Assembly (NCBI GenBank): GCA_028277295.1
Contig: JANQGN010000187.1
Location: 1-9,957 of the forward strand
DNA: 9,957 nt
Origin: Rhodospira sp.
GTDB taxonomy: Bacteria; Pseudomonadota; Alphaproteobacteria; Rhodospirillales; Rhodospirillaceae
Direction of reading: 5' to 3'
Made by a program: the position numbers and the translations under genes. Numbering within the stretch: the first letter of the stretch is position 1; the number at the start of each line of letters is the position of its first letter. This document shows, in pieces, positions 1 through 6,830 of this stretch. The notes under the pieces are model-generated. The model saw only the letters and a list, made by a program, of their open reading frames with translations, was not told the origin of the DNA and made no database searches.

Positions 1-43
1 GGCCCAGACCTTCCAGAGTCGGGGCCCGTGACCGTTGGCATGG

Positions 44-910
44 CTATGTATAGCCCAGTCGGGCCAGCAGGTCCTGATTGGCGCTGGCCTCGAACGCGGT
101 GTGACTGGCGTCATCAAAGGCGTCGCGCCAGCCGCCCACCTCGCCGCGCCGAAAGAACGCGGTGGTGTCTTCCTGACCCCGGTCGCGCCCGCCGCTCAGC
201 CGGTCGAACCGGGCGGCGTGAACCGCGGCGGCGACCTCGGCCGGCGCGGCGGGGTGTCCCACGGCGATCAGCACCTGGCGCAGCGCCGCCTCCGGGCTGG
301 ACACCAACTCCTCATAACGCACCCGCAGATACCGGTCTGGTTGGGCGGCGCCAAAGCCCTCGAGGGCCGTGACCGTTCTCGTCCAGATCGGCAGCAGGCG
401 CCGCACGGCGTCGGCCAGTGTCGGTTCTAGGCGCCGCGCCTTGTCCGGGTTGTTGCGACGATTGAAGTGAAAGACCGAGACGATCACGTCGCGGGGGTCG
501 CGGACGATGTGCACGACCGAGGATCGGGGAAACAGGGTCTGGGTGAACCGGCCCAGGGACAGCGGCAACTGCCGGAACTTGGACCCCACCCGCCGTGTGT
601 CCGCTGGCAGATCCCGCGCCAGCAGGCGCAGCACGGCATGGCGCAGCAGTGGATCGATATCCTCTTGAACGAAGCGGCAGGCATTGGTGTTGCTGGCCCA
701 GTGGCCTTCGCGCCGGAACTTGGCGTTGTAGCTGTTCAGCGCGTGCGTCAGCAGATGCCCCAGCTCGTCGAAATAGTCCTCGCCCCGGCAGATGATGCCA
801 GGGCAGGCGTCCAGCAGCAGCATCAGCCAGGTTGTGCCCGAACGCGCCTCGCCGGTGACGAAGAAGGGTTCGCCGCCCGGCAGCGTGGGGGGCGCGGCCC
901 CGTCGATCAC
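44..910 (-). CDS. PAPS-dependent sulfotransferase family protein (Sulfotransfer_1 type)
   Basis: This 288-residue cytoplasmic protein probably transfers sulfate from PAPS to a hydroxyl of a sugar or lipid acceptor; the acceptor cannot be read from the sequence. The 5'-phosphosulfate loop is GEARSGTTWL (residues 20-29). The 3'-phosphate motif is VVHIVRDPRDVIVS (132-145), with the expected Arg137 and Ser145. RYEELVSSP (198-206) follows, and FRRGEVGGW (253-261) matches the late R-x-G-x-x-G-x-W loop of cytosolic sulfotransferases. Length is normal for the family and all motifs are intact. Translation starts at GTG 910-908, which overlaps the TGA of the upstream methyltransferase (GTGA, 4 bp), so the two genes are very likely co-transcribed and translationally coupled. 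The stop is TAG at 46-44. The family is confident; the substrate is unknown, with a polysaccharide acceptor inferred from the neighbours. Confidence 0.9.
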   Translation of the reverse strand: MIDGAAPPTLPGGEPFFVTGEARSGTTWLMLLLDACPGIICRGEDYFDELGHLLTHALNSYNAKFRREGHWASNTNACRFVQEDIDPLLRHAVLRLLARDLPADTRRVGSKFRQLPLSLGRFTQTLFPRSSVVHIVRDPRDVIVSVFHFNRRNNPDKARRLEPTLADAVRRLLPIWTRTVTALEGFGAAQPDRYLRVRYEELVSSPEAALRQVLIAVGHPAAPAEVAAAVHAARFDRLSGGRDRGQEDTTAFFRRGEVGGWRDAFDDASHTAFEASANQDLLARLGYT

Positions 911-1524
911 GGCCGCCGTCCGTCCGTCAGCGCGGTCGGATCGACGGCACCCGGCACGGCTCGCGGGGGTTTCACGGCGCGCAGCTCGATCCGGGTTTCC
1001 TGCACCACGTTCGCATGGGTTTGCACGGCCTCGACCACCTCGTCATGAGTGACCGCGCCGCTGGCGAGGCGAGCGCGCCATCGCGCGTCGAGGCGATGGC
1101 GGGTTTTCAGCAGGGCGAAGTCGATCCCCAGGACGAGGCCCAGCGGCGTATTGCCGGCCCCCGAGGCGATCCAGCGGGCGTTGCGGGCGCGATCGAACAG
1201 GGCCAGCCCGTCGGCGGTGATCGGGCGCACATGGGTGGGATCGCCCAGGTAAGAATCGTGGCGCGGGTGCGGCACAACGATCGTTATCTGGGCGTCGGGG
1301 GCACAGACCCGCCATAGCTCCCGCATGATGGCGAGGTACCGGCTGCGGCTTTCCCCGAGGTGCTCCAGGACATGGCACAGCAGCACTTGGTTGACGCTGT
1401 CGGTTGGCCATGGCCAGGGAAGCCGCTCCATGTCCACCACCTGGTCGGGCTTGCAGGCCGTGGCGGCGTCCACGTTGATCCAGCCGGGCAGCTTCCGGAA
1501 TCCACAGCCGAGATTGAGTTTCAT
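907..1524 (-). CDS. Class I SAM-dependent methyltransferase
   Basis: This 205-residue protein has a Rossmann-type methyltransferase fold. Motif I is LNLGCG at residues 3-8 for SAM binding. An acidic residue in NVDA (17-20) sits where the ribose-binding Asp/Glu is expected, and HVLEHL (51-56) is typical of the Methyltransf_11-like families. VPHPRHDSYLGDPTHVRPIT (84-103) resembles small methyltransferases found in O-antigen and glycan clusters. I chose ATG 1524 because the protein then begins MKLNLGCG, the usual start. An in-frame GTG at 1590 would add 22 residues with no homology signal and no clear ribosome site. A weak GGA lies about 6 nt upstream of ATG 1524. The last codon overlaps the sulfotransferase start. 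It probably O-methylates a sugar or glycan; the substrate is inferred only from context. Confidence 0.85.
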   Translation of the reverse strand: MKLNLGCGFRKLPGWINVDAATACKPDQVVDMERLPWPWPTDSVNQVLLCHVLEHLGESRSRYLAIMRELWRVCAPDAQITIVVPHPRHDSYLGDPTHVRPITADGLALFDRARNARWIASGAGNTPLGLVLGIDFALLKTRHRLDARWRARLASGAVTHDEVVEAVQTHANVVQETRIELRAVKPPRAVPGAVDPTALTDGRRP

Positions 1525-1618
1525 GCGTGTTCCGATCGGAAACGGGAGGGAGTCCTGAAGGAGAGCCAACGAGTCGCGCTCACCCGCCACGGGTCATGGC
1601 CGAACGGCGCGATACCGG

Positions 1619-1645
1619 CCTGCCATGAGTGAACCCCATGGCAGG
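1619..1645. repeat. 9-bp perfect inverted repeat upstream of methyltransferase
   Basis: CCTGCCATG (1619-1627) and CATGGCAGG (1637-1645) are exact reverse complements separated by 9 nt. The element lies about 95 bp upstream of the methyltransferase ATG and downstream of the stress-protein gene. It could be an operator dyad for the methyltransferase-sulfotransferase pair or a hairpin in a leader. No T-tract follows on either strand, so it is not a classic intrinsic terminator. Confidence 0.5.
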
Positions 1646-1686
1646 TTGGAAAGGCCGACCGGCCGCCGCGCCTTGTCGCGCGACCA

Positions 1687-1721
1687 TCACGCCGCGATGA
1701 GTCGTGCTCAGCGCGGCGTGA
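1687..1721 (-). terminator. Stem-loop downstream of universal stress protein, possible terminator
   Basis: TCACGCCGCG (1687-1696) and CGCGGCGTGA (1712-1721) form a perfect 10-bp stem. A short inner stem GAG/CTC (1699-1701 with 1707-1709) is capped by a 5-nt loop. It begins 24 nt after the TGA of the minus-strand stress-protein gene, the usual place for a transcript-end hairpin. There is no T-run after it on the minus strand, so it may act as a 3'-end stabiliser or a weak terminator. A smaller GGGG/CCCC dyad lies between it and the stop codon (about 1727-1738). Confidence 0.45.
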
Positions 1722-1745
1722 CATAAGGGGTGAGCCCCCCCCGGA

Positions 1746-2585
1746 TCAATGCCCCATCATCACCGGCACGGTCATGTGATTCAGGATATGCCAGGTGGCG
1801 CCGCCCAGCACCAGTTCCCGCAGGCGGGAGCGGCCATAGGCCCCCATGACGATCAGGTCGGCGCCCTCGTCGGTGGCGCGCGACAACAGCATATTGCCCG
1901 CATCCACATCGCGCGCCACCACATGCTCGGCGACGGCGTTCACGCCATGGCGGGCAAGGTGGCTGGCGATGTCGGCGCCGGGGATGTCGCCGTGACCGTT
2001 GACCCCGTTGTGGCGCGGATTGACGGCCAGCACGTGCACGATCCTGGCCTGCCGGAGCAGCGGCAGCGCGTCATTGACCGCGCGCGTGGCTTCGCGGCTG
2101 GCATTCCAGGCCACCATGACGGTCTCGCCGATGACCGGGAAGTGCCCGGCATAGGGCACGACCATGACAGGCCGGCCGGAGTCCAGGATGACGTGATCAG
2201 CGGCCTCGCGTTCATCGGCCATGTTGTCGTCGCGGCGATCGTACTGGCCGGCCACGATGAGGTCGCTGTAGCGGGCGTGCAACACCAGGGTGTCCAGCAA
2301 CTCACCCTCGGGGGCGCGGAACTCGGCGGCGACCCCGGCCCTGACGGTGGCCTCGTCGAACAGAGCGCGGGCCTTGGTCGCCGCCTCGTCGGCGAAGCGC
2401 CGCTGCGCCTGGGTCACCTCCGGTCCTAACTGCGACATGACGAACTGGGGGACGTGAGGGGTGGTGCGCACGAACAATCCGGTCAGCCGGGCTCCGTGTC
2501 GCGCCGCCAGGGCCGCCGCCGCGTCCAGCCGCGCCTTGCAATGATGCGAGGAGTCCACGTGAACCAGGATATCCTTGAGGGACAT
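1746..2585 (-). CDS. Universal stress protein, tandem UspA domains
   Basis: This 279-residue cytoplasmic protein has two Usp domains, a common alphaproteobacterial form. Domain 1 covers about residues 1-145, starts MSLKDILVHVDSS and ends SGRPVMVVPYAG. Domain 2 covers about 154-279. The second domain carries the ATP-binding signature G-x2-G-x9-G: GAYG at 248-251, then GGAT at 261-264, followed by the canonical tail HMTVPVMM. Domain 1 has no clear copy of this signature, so only the C-terminal half probably binds nucleotide. I chose ATG 2585 because it opens at the family's N-terminus and has a good Shine-Dalgarno (AAGGAA, about 8 nt upstream). A frame extending to 2639 would add 18 unconserved residues. 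Such proteins help cells survive stress, often oxygen limitation or starvation. It stands alone between glycan genes and shows no functional link to them. Confidence 0.93.
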   Translation of the reverse strand: MSLKDILVHVDSSHHCKARLDAAAALAARHGARLTGLFVRTTPHVPQFVMSQLGPEVTQAQRRFADEAATKARALFDEATVRAGVAAEFRAPEGELLDTLVLHARYSDLIVAGQYDRRDDNMADEREAADHVILDSGRPVMVVPYAGHFPVIGETVMVAWNASREATRAVNDALPLLRQARIVHVLAVNPRHNGVNGHGDIPGADIASHLARHGVNAVAEHVVARDVDAGNMLLSRATDEGADLIVMGAYGRSRLRELVLGGATWHILNHMTVPVMMGH

Positions 2586-2642
2586 GAAAGAGGTTCCTTC
2601 GGGTCGTGCTCGGCGGAAAACACACCCATTAAGTGTCATCCT

Positions 2643-2657
2643 CCGCCGGCTCGGCGG
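2643..2657. repeat. 6-bp GC-rich inverted repeat in divergent region
   Basis: CCGCCG (2643-2648) and CGGCGG (2652-2657) pair perfectly around a GCT loop. It lies about 60 bp upstream of the stress-protein start. In such GC-rich DNA a short dyad of this kind can arise by chance. Confidence 0.3.
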
Positions 2658-2667
2658 GGCGAGATGG

Positions 2668-2691
2668 TGCCCAAGCCTGGGAAGCTTGGCA
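2668..2691. repeat. 8-bp inverted repeat with one bulge in divergent region
   Basis: TGCCCAAGC (2668-2676) pairs with GCTTGGCA (2684-2691) apart from one bulged C, around a 7-nt loop. It is the most A/T-containing dyad in the gap and a reasonable candidate operator. No known regulator's consensus is recognised. Confidence 0.35.
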
Positions 2692-2899
2692 AGTCTAGAC
2701 CCGGTCCCGCGGCGGCGGAATCGCGTTCGGGACGAGTCTGGGCCGCGCGTGGCTCATCCGCCCGCGGTGTCGGTCCTGGCACCTTGTGTGGGGGCGGGGG
2801 ATGGGCGACCATGCCCCGCGATCGCTGGGCGCCCGATGGCCGGGGCCGCCGGAAACCGGGGCGAACCGGGCGGTTGTGTTCTCGTTGGAGCCCGTTGTC

Positions 2900-4171
2900 A
2901 TGAACCCTGTGCCCGCCTCGTTGTCGCCCGCGCTCCGGCGCGTCGGTGCCGTTCTGGGGCTGTGCGTCTGTGGGCTTATCGCCGGTTGCTCAACCCTGAC
3001 ACCGGACCGTTCGCCGGTGCCCGAAATGGTTATCGAGCAGGCCACGGTGGGCGGCATGGCGGCGTTGCGCCGGTGGGGCGATGAACGGCCACCGGATGCC
3101 GAGACCATGATCGCGCGCGCGAGAGAGCGTCTGCTGCGGCGCTATGAGGAGCGGGGGCGGCCGGAGGGCGGCCTCTCGACGTCCATGCTCGCCCTGTCCG
3201 GCGGCGCCTGGGACGGGGCCTACAGCGCCGGCGTGCTCAATGGCTGGACCGCCTGCGGCACGCGTCCGCGCTTTGCCGTCGTCACGGGCATCAGCACCGG
3301 TGCTCTTGTCGCCCCGTTCGCGTTCCTAGGGCCGGCCTGGGACGACCAGCTTCGGGATGCCTTCACCACCCCCGAAGTGGGGGAAATTCTTGTGCTGGCG
3401 CCCGTGAAGGCGCTGTTTGGGGCGTTGTCGCTGGGTCAGTCGACCCCCATCGAGCGCCTGGTGGCGCGGTTCGCCTCCCAGGAGATGCTGGATGCCATCG
3501 GCGCCGCCCATCGGGATGGGCGCCGGCTGCTGATCGGCACCACCAACCTGGACGCGGAACGCCCGGTGATCTGGGACATTGGCGCCCTCGCCACCAGCGG
3601 ACTGTCCGACCGGCTCACGCTGTTTCGCAAGATCATGCTGGCCTCGGCGGCGGTGCCGGGCGCCTTTCCGCCGGTGTTCTTCGACGTCACCGTGGACGGC
3701 GTTACCTATCAGGAGCTGCATGTGGACGGCGGGGTTCTGAACTCCATCTTCGGCATTCCGGTGCAGCTTGACATCTCGGCGGTGCGGGAAATGCCGTTTC
3801 CCCACACCCTTCACCTTTACATGCTGCAAAACAACAAGCTGGAGCCGGACCAGACGGCGGTGGACCTGCGCCTGAGCAGCATCTTCGCCAAGACCGCCAG
3901 TGCGCTGATTCGCTCGCAAACGCGGGGCGATCTGACCCGCTTGTGGGTCTCCGCGCAAAAGCATGGCTTCACCTATCGCCTCGGCTTCATTCCCGCCGGC
4001 TTCGATGCCGAGGTGGACCCCGGTTTCGATCCGGTCTACATGGGGCGCCTGTACGCGCTGGGATATGCCCAGGCGCTGAAGGGCTATCCATGGCGAACCA
4101 CGCCGCCCGGTCTGGAGGGCGAGGATGGACCGCCGGAGGCCACGACGCCCTGCCGCCCGCGCGAGTCCTGA
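2900..4171 (+). CDS. Patatin-like phospholipase family lipoprotein
   Basis: This 423-residue protein is predicted to be exported and lipid-anchored. An N-terminal signal peptide (basic RR at 13-14, hydrophobic 15-29) ends in a lipobox, LIAGC, with Cys30 as the acylated residue. The patatin fold follows. The oxyanion-hole region is LSGGAWDGAYSAGVLNGW (99-116). The nucleophile elbow GISTG (130-134) contains Ser132. ASAAVPGAFPPVF (248-260) is characteristic, and the catalytic Asp sits in VDGG (D276). The Ser-Asp dyad is intact, so lipid acyl hydrolase activity is plausible. The oxyanion motif has Ala103 where the family usually has a third Gly. ATG 2900 was chosen because it gives the signal peptide and has TTGGAG 9 nt upstream; the longer in-frame start at 2786 would bury the signal. 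It precedes the ABC ATPase on the same strand. Lipid substrate and periplasmic versus outer-membrane location are not determined. Confidence 0.88.
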   Translation: MNPVPASLSPALRRVGAVLGLCVCGLIAGCSTLTPDRSPVPEMVIEQATVGGMAALRRWGDERPPDAETMIARARERLLRRYEERGRPEGGLSTSMLALSGGAWDGAYSAGVLNGWTACGTRPRFAVVTGISTGALVAPFAFLGPAWDDQLRDAFTTPEVGEILVLAPVKALFGALSLGQSTPIERLVARFASQEMLDAIGAAHRDGRRLLIGTTNLDAERPVIWDIGALATSGLSDRLTLFRKIMLASAAVPGAFPPVFFDVTVDGVTYQELHVDGGVLNSIFGIPVQLDISAVREMPFPHTLHLYMLQNNKLEPDQTAVDLRLSSIFAKTASALIRSQTRGDLTRLWVSAQKHGFTYRLGFIPAGFDAEVDPGFDPVYMGRLYALGYAQALKGYPWRTTPPGLEGEDGPPEATTPCRPRES

Positions 4172-4226
4172 CGGGGCGCCGGACGGACCCGCCGCCCCGA
4201 CAAGGGTGGGCCGCGCCGGCGTCGAT

Positions 4227-5750
4227 ATGGTATGCCTGCGCGCCTCATCCGCGATCCCCGGAGCGTCCCGACCCTTGACCGCCGAACCCCATACCGTCCC
4301 GACCGACCCCGAGGCGCCGCCCGCCGACACCTGGGCCGTGCGCGCCGCCGGCATTAGCAAGGTCTACCAGATCTACGACCGCCCCCAGGACCGGCTGAAG
4401 CAAGCGTTCTTTCGGCGGCGGCGCTACTTCCGGGAGTTCTGGGCGCTGCGCGGGGTCAGCCTGGAGGTGGCGCGCGGCGAGACGGTGGGCATCATTGGCC
4501 GCAACGGCTCCGGCAAGTCGACGCTGCTGCAGATCATCTGCGGCACCCTTCAGCCCACCGCCGGCACCGTGGCGGTGCAGGGCCGCGTGTCGGCGCTGCT
4601 GGAGCTGGGCTCGGGCTTCAACATGGACTTCACGGGCCGGGAGAATGTGTTCCTCAACGCCTCCATCCTGGGCCTGGAGCGCGCCGAGGTGGAGGCGATC
4701 TATGACGACATCGCCGCCTTCGCCAACATCGGCGATTATATAGACCAGCCCATCAAGACCTACTCCAGCGGTATGGTCATCCGCCTGGCGTTCGCGGTGG
4801 CCATCAACGTGCGGCCCGATATCCTGATTGTCGACGAGGCGCTGGCCGTGGGCGACGAGGCGTTCCAGCGCCGCTGCCTGGCGCGCCTGGACACCTTGCG
4901 CGACAACGGCGCGACGGTGCTGTTCGTCAGTCACAGTTCCGGGCAGGTCATCAGCCTGTGCGACCGGGTGGTGTTGCTGGACCAGGGAGAAAAGCTGTTC
5001 GATGGGCCGCCGCGCCTGGGCATGAACTGCTACCAGAAGCTCTTGTACATGCCGGCCGAGAAGGCGCCCGCCTTCCGCGAGGCCCTGAAGGCGGGCCGCG
5101 CGGCACAGGCCCTCGCCGCCGACCGCCCCCGCATCGACGAGGCCGCGCCGGTCATCGGCGGCGACAACACCCTGGATCCGGCTGGCTCGCCGCCCTCGGC
5201 GATCGGTCAGGCGGCGCCGTTGCGGGATGGCGACCAACCGTACTGGAACCCCGGCCTGGTGCCGCAAAGCACCGTCAGCTTTGCCAGCCAGGGGGCGGAG
5301 ATCGAACGCGTTCAGCTCACCACCACCGACGGCGAGCGGGTCAACATGCTGATCCCGGGCGAGGTCTTCATTCTGCGGGTGCGGGCGCGGATCCATGCGG
5401 AGGCCTGGGCGCTGGCCGCCGGCCTGCAAATCAAGACCACGGAAGGCGTGCCGCTGGCCGCGGGCTCGACCATCGACACAGACGAGATGATTGACCACGT
5501 GTCCGCCGGCACGGTGGTGGAGGTGGTGCACCGGTTCCGCTGCCTCCTGACGCGTGGCACCTATTTCTTTAACTGCGGCCTCTCGGCGATGCGTGATGGG
5601 GAGCGGTACTGGCTGCATCGCATCACCGATGCCGGCATGTTCCAGATGATTCCCGACCGCCGTCCGGCCCATTCCAAGGGGCCGGTGGACCTGGGATTTC
5701 GCTGCGAGGTGCGGATCCTGTCGGAGGGCCGGTCCGAGGTGATGTCCTGA
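4227..5750 (+). CDS. ABC transporter ATP-binding protein, Wzt-like polysaccharide exporter with C-terminal glycan-binding-type domain
   Basis: Counting from ATG 4227, this is a 507-residue protein. The nucleotide-binding domain has Walker A GRNGSGKST (91-99), the subfamily-specific LLELGSGFNMDFTGREN (about 124-140), signature YSSGM (179-183), Walker B ILIVDEAL with D203/E204, and the switch His236 in VSHSS. These match the ATPases of O-antigen/teichoic-acid type ABC-2 exporters. A linker (about 275-340) leads to a C-terminal region (about 342-501) resembling the Wzt C-terminal beta-sandwich that recognises modified glycan chain ends. The start is uncertain. ATG 4227 lacks a good ribosome site, and TTG 4275 (GGAG at 4260-4263) would give 491 residues and a more usual N-terminus. 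It works at the inner membrane with a Wzm-type permease, which is not in this window. Its stop lies 13 bp from the end of the convergent sulfotransferase, leaving no room for a terminator. Confidence 0.88.
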   Translation: MVCLRASSAIPGASRPLTAEPHTVPTDPEAPPADTWAVRAAGISKVYQIYDRPQDRLKQAFFRRRRYFREFWALRGVSLEVARGETVGIIGRNGSGKSTLLQIICGTLQPTAGTVAVQGRVSALLELGSGFNMDFTGRENVFLNASILGLERAEVEAIYDDIAAFANIGDYIDQPIKTYSSGMVIRLAFAVAINVRPDILIVDEALAVGDEAFQRRCLARLDTLRDNGATVLFVSHSSGQVISLCDRVVLLDQGEKLFDGPPRLGMNCYQKLLYMPAEKAPAFREALKAGRAAQALAADRPRIDEAAPVIGGDNTLDPAGSPPSAIGQAAPLRDGDQPYWNPGLVPQSTVSFASQGAEIERVQLTTTDGERVNMLIPGEVFILRVRARIHAEAWALAAGLQIKTTEGVPLAAGSTIDTDEMIDHVSAGTVVEVVHRFRCLLTRGTYFFNCGLSAMRDGERYWLHRITDAGMFQMIPDRRPAHSKGPVDLGFRCEVRILSEGRSEVMS

Positions 5751-5763
5751 CCCCTTGCCGACG

Positions 5764-6627
5764 TCACGAGGATGCGGGACCGGATGGCCCGGAAGGGCTG
5801 TCCGGATCATTGGCGGCGACGGCGCGGCGCAGCCAGGCCAGCAGCCCCGGGCGTGTCGCCCCCCGCCCGGCCCCTTTGGCCCCGTTGCCCGAGGTGGCGG
5901 GCAGCAGACCATTCTGGCGGTGCCAGGCCGACAGGTCGCGGCCCAGGTAGTCTTCCAGGGCGCGAATGCGCGGCGTGAAGTGGGCCACCAGATGGGCGTG
6001 CAGCGATGGCCGGATGGTGTCTCCCGAGCCAGGGAAGTGGGCCTCGGCCAGTGTGTCGTCGGGTATGCCATCGAAGAACCCCGGATCGACGCCAATGTGG
6101 CGGGCGCACCGTTTCAGCACACCGCGCGGATCGGCCTTGATATCGTCGAACAGCTCCACGTGGATGCGCTCGCGCTGGAACACCGTGGCCCAATGCCGCA
6201 GGCAGGTTTCGTAATCGCTGCGCTGGCGGGATCCCTTCGAGTGAAAGTGGTCGATGAACCAGGCGTCCGAGGCGTCGTCGAGCGTCATCTCCGCCCGCTT
6301 CAGGGCCATGAGCGCCGACGACCAGGCGCGGCGCACCGGATTGCGCACGAGATAGAGGATCTTGATGTCCGGGAAAGTGTCCCGCACGTCGTGGATCACC
6401 GCTGGGTCCAGGATGGCATAGGCGGGCGTGATCTCGCCGGCCGGCCGTCCCTCGGTGTTGGCCGTGAAGTGGCCGCGATACCAGTCCAGCCCGTGGCGCC
6501 GATGCTGGTCCCAGTAGTGCAGTTCCTTGACGTCCCCAGGCATGAACAGGCCAGGGTGCCGGCGAAGGTTCTCGTATAGCCAGGTGGTGCCGCACTTCTG
6601 GGCGCCGATGCCAAGGAACGTCAACAT
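5764..6627 (-). CDS. Sulfotransferase domain protein, heparan-sulfate-sulfotransferase-like
   Basis: This 287-residue cytoplasmic protein is a probable PAPS-dependent sulfotransferase. The 5'-phosphosulfate loop GAQKCGTTWL is at residues 8-17. KELHYWD (34-40) corresponds to the Lys-Glu motif of heparan-sulfate sulfotransferases and their bacterial relatives. The 3'-phosphate motif LVRNPVRRAWSS (93-104) includes Arg95 and Ser103. SDYETCLRHW (137-146) and the acidic FDDIKADP (160-167) also fit that branch. The last ~45 residues are rich in Gly, Ala, Pro and Ser and look disordered. It starts at ATG 6627, 202 bp from the divergent fusion gene. It is clearly different in sequence from the sulfotransferase at 44-910, so it likely has another acceptor or position specificity. 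A carbohydrate acceptor is inferred from family and context. Confidence 0.88.
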   Translation of the reverse strand: MLTFLGIGAQKCGTTWLYENLRRHPGLFMPGDVKELHYWDQHRRHGLDWYRGHFTANTEGRPAGEITPAYAILDPAVIHDVRDTFPDIKILYLVRNPVRRAWSSALMALKRAEMTLDDASDAWFIDHFHSKGSRQRSDYETCLRHWATVFQRERIHVELFDDIKADPRGVLKRCARHIGVDPGFFDGIPDDTLAEAHFPGSGDTIRPSLHAHLVAHFTPRIRALEDYLGRDLSAWHRQNGLLPATSGNGAKGAGRGATRPGLLAWLRRAVAANDPDSPSGPSGPASS

Positions 6628-6830
6628 GGGGCGGGTCCGGATCCAGGGGGTGGGGGAGCGGGCCGGTGCGACTCAGGGGATGAACATCGCCATTCGCCGC
6701 TGGTCCACGGCATGAACCTCAAGGGGTGGGCCGTTGTGTGGCCTGACAACGTGCGTTAGCGTGCCTCCCCTGATATCGGCAACCCCCGTTTACGGCAAGC
6801 CGGCACGTCTTCGACAGGGGTCAAGGCCCC
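6628..6830. promoter_or_regulatory. Divergent intergenic region, sulfotransferase / sulfotransferase-glycosyltransferase fusion
   Basis: This 203-bp gap separates two divergent glycan-modifying genes, so both promoters should lie here. It contains somewhat more A/T around 6730-6795 than the coding flanks. TTGTGT (6734-6739) followed after 16 nt by TTAGCG (6756-6761) is the best -35/-10-like arrangement toward the plus-strand gene, but the -10 is poor. Before ATG 6831, AGGGG (6816-6820) and AAGG (6823-6826) can serve as the ribosome site. No strong dyad operator is seen. Confidence 0.4.

Larger units (their letters stand above)
2586..2899. promoter_or_regulatory. Divergent intergenic region, stress protein / patatin lipoprotein
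   Basis: This 314-bp stretch separates two divergent genes and must hold promoters for both, but I see no convincing -35/-10 pair on either strand. It does hold two clear inverted repeats: CCGCCG/CGGCGG (2643-2648 and 2652-2657, 3-nt loop) and TGCC-C-AAGC/GCTTGGCA (2668-2676 and 2684-2691, one bulged C). A weaker dyad ACAC-N7-GTGT lies at 2622-2636, close to the stress-protein start. The short open frames crossing the region lack protein-like features. Ribosome sites at its two ends are AAGGAA for the stress protein and TTGGAG (2885-2890) for the lipoprotein. Confidence 0.5.

Noticed and set aside
1..41. Possible start of another minus-strand gene (ATG at 41-39) after the sulfotransferase
   Set aside because: Only 13 codons are visible before the edge and there is no clear ribosome site. 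The dyad GGCTA/TAGCC (42-55) over the upstream stop is short and inconclusive.
1525..1590. N-terminal extension of the methyltransferase to GTG 1590
   Set aside because: The added 22 residues show no homology, the GTG has no ribosome site, and ATG 1524 gives the canonical MKLNLGCG start.
3326..4360. 344-codon minus-strand frame opposite the patatin-like gene
   Set aside because: It is a shadow of a well-supported gene, with no recognisable features or ribosome site.
4245..6095. 616-codon open frame on the minus strand opposite the ABC ATPase
   Set aside because: It is antisense to a protein with intact Walker motifs, and its translation is rich in His, Arg, Gly and Gln with no motifs. It is typical of the shadow frame produced by GC-biased codon use.
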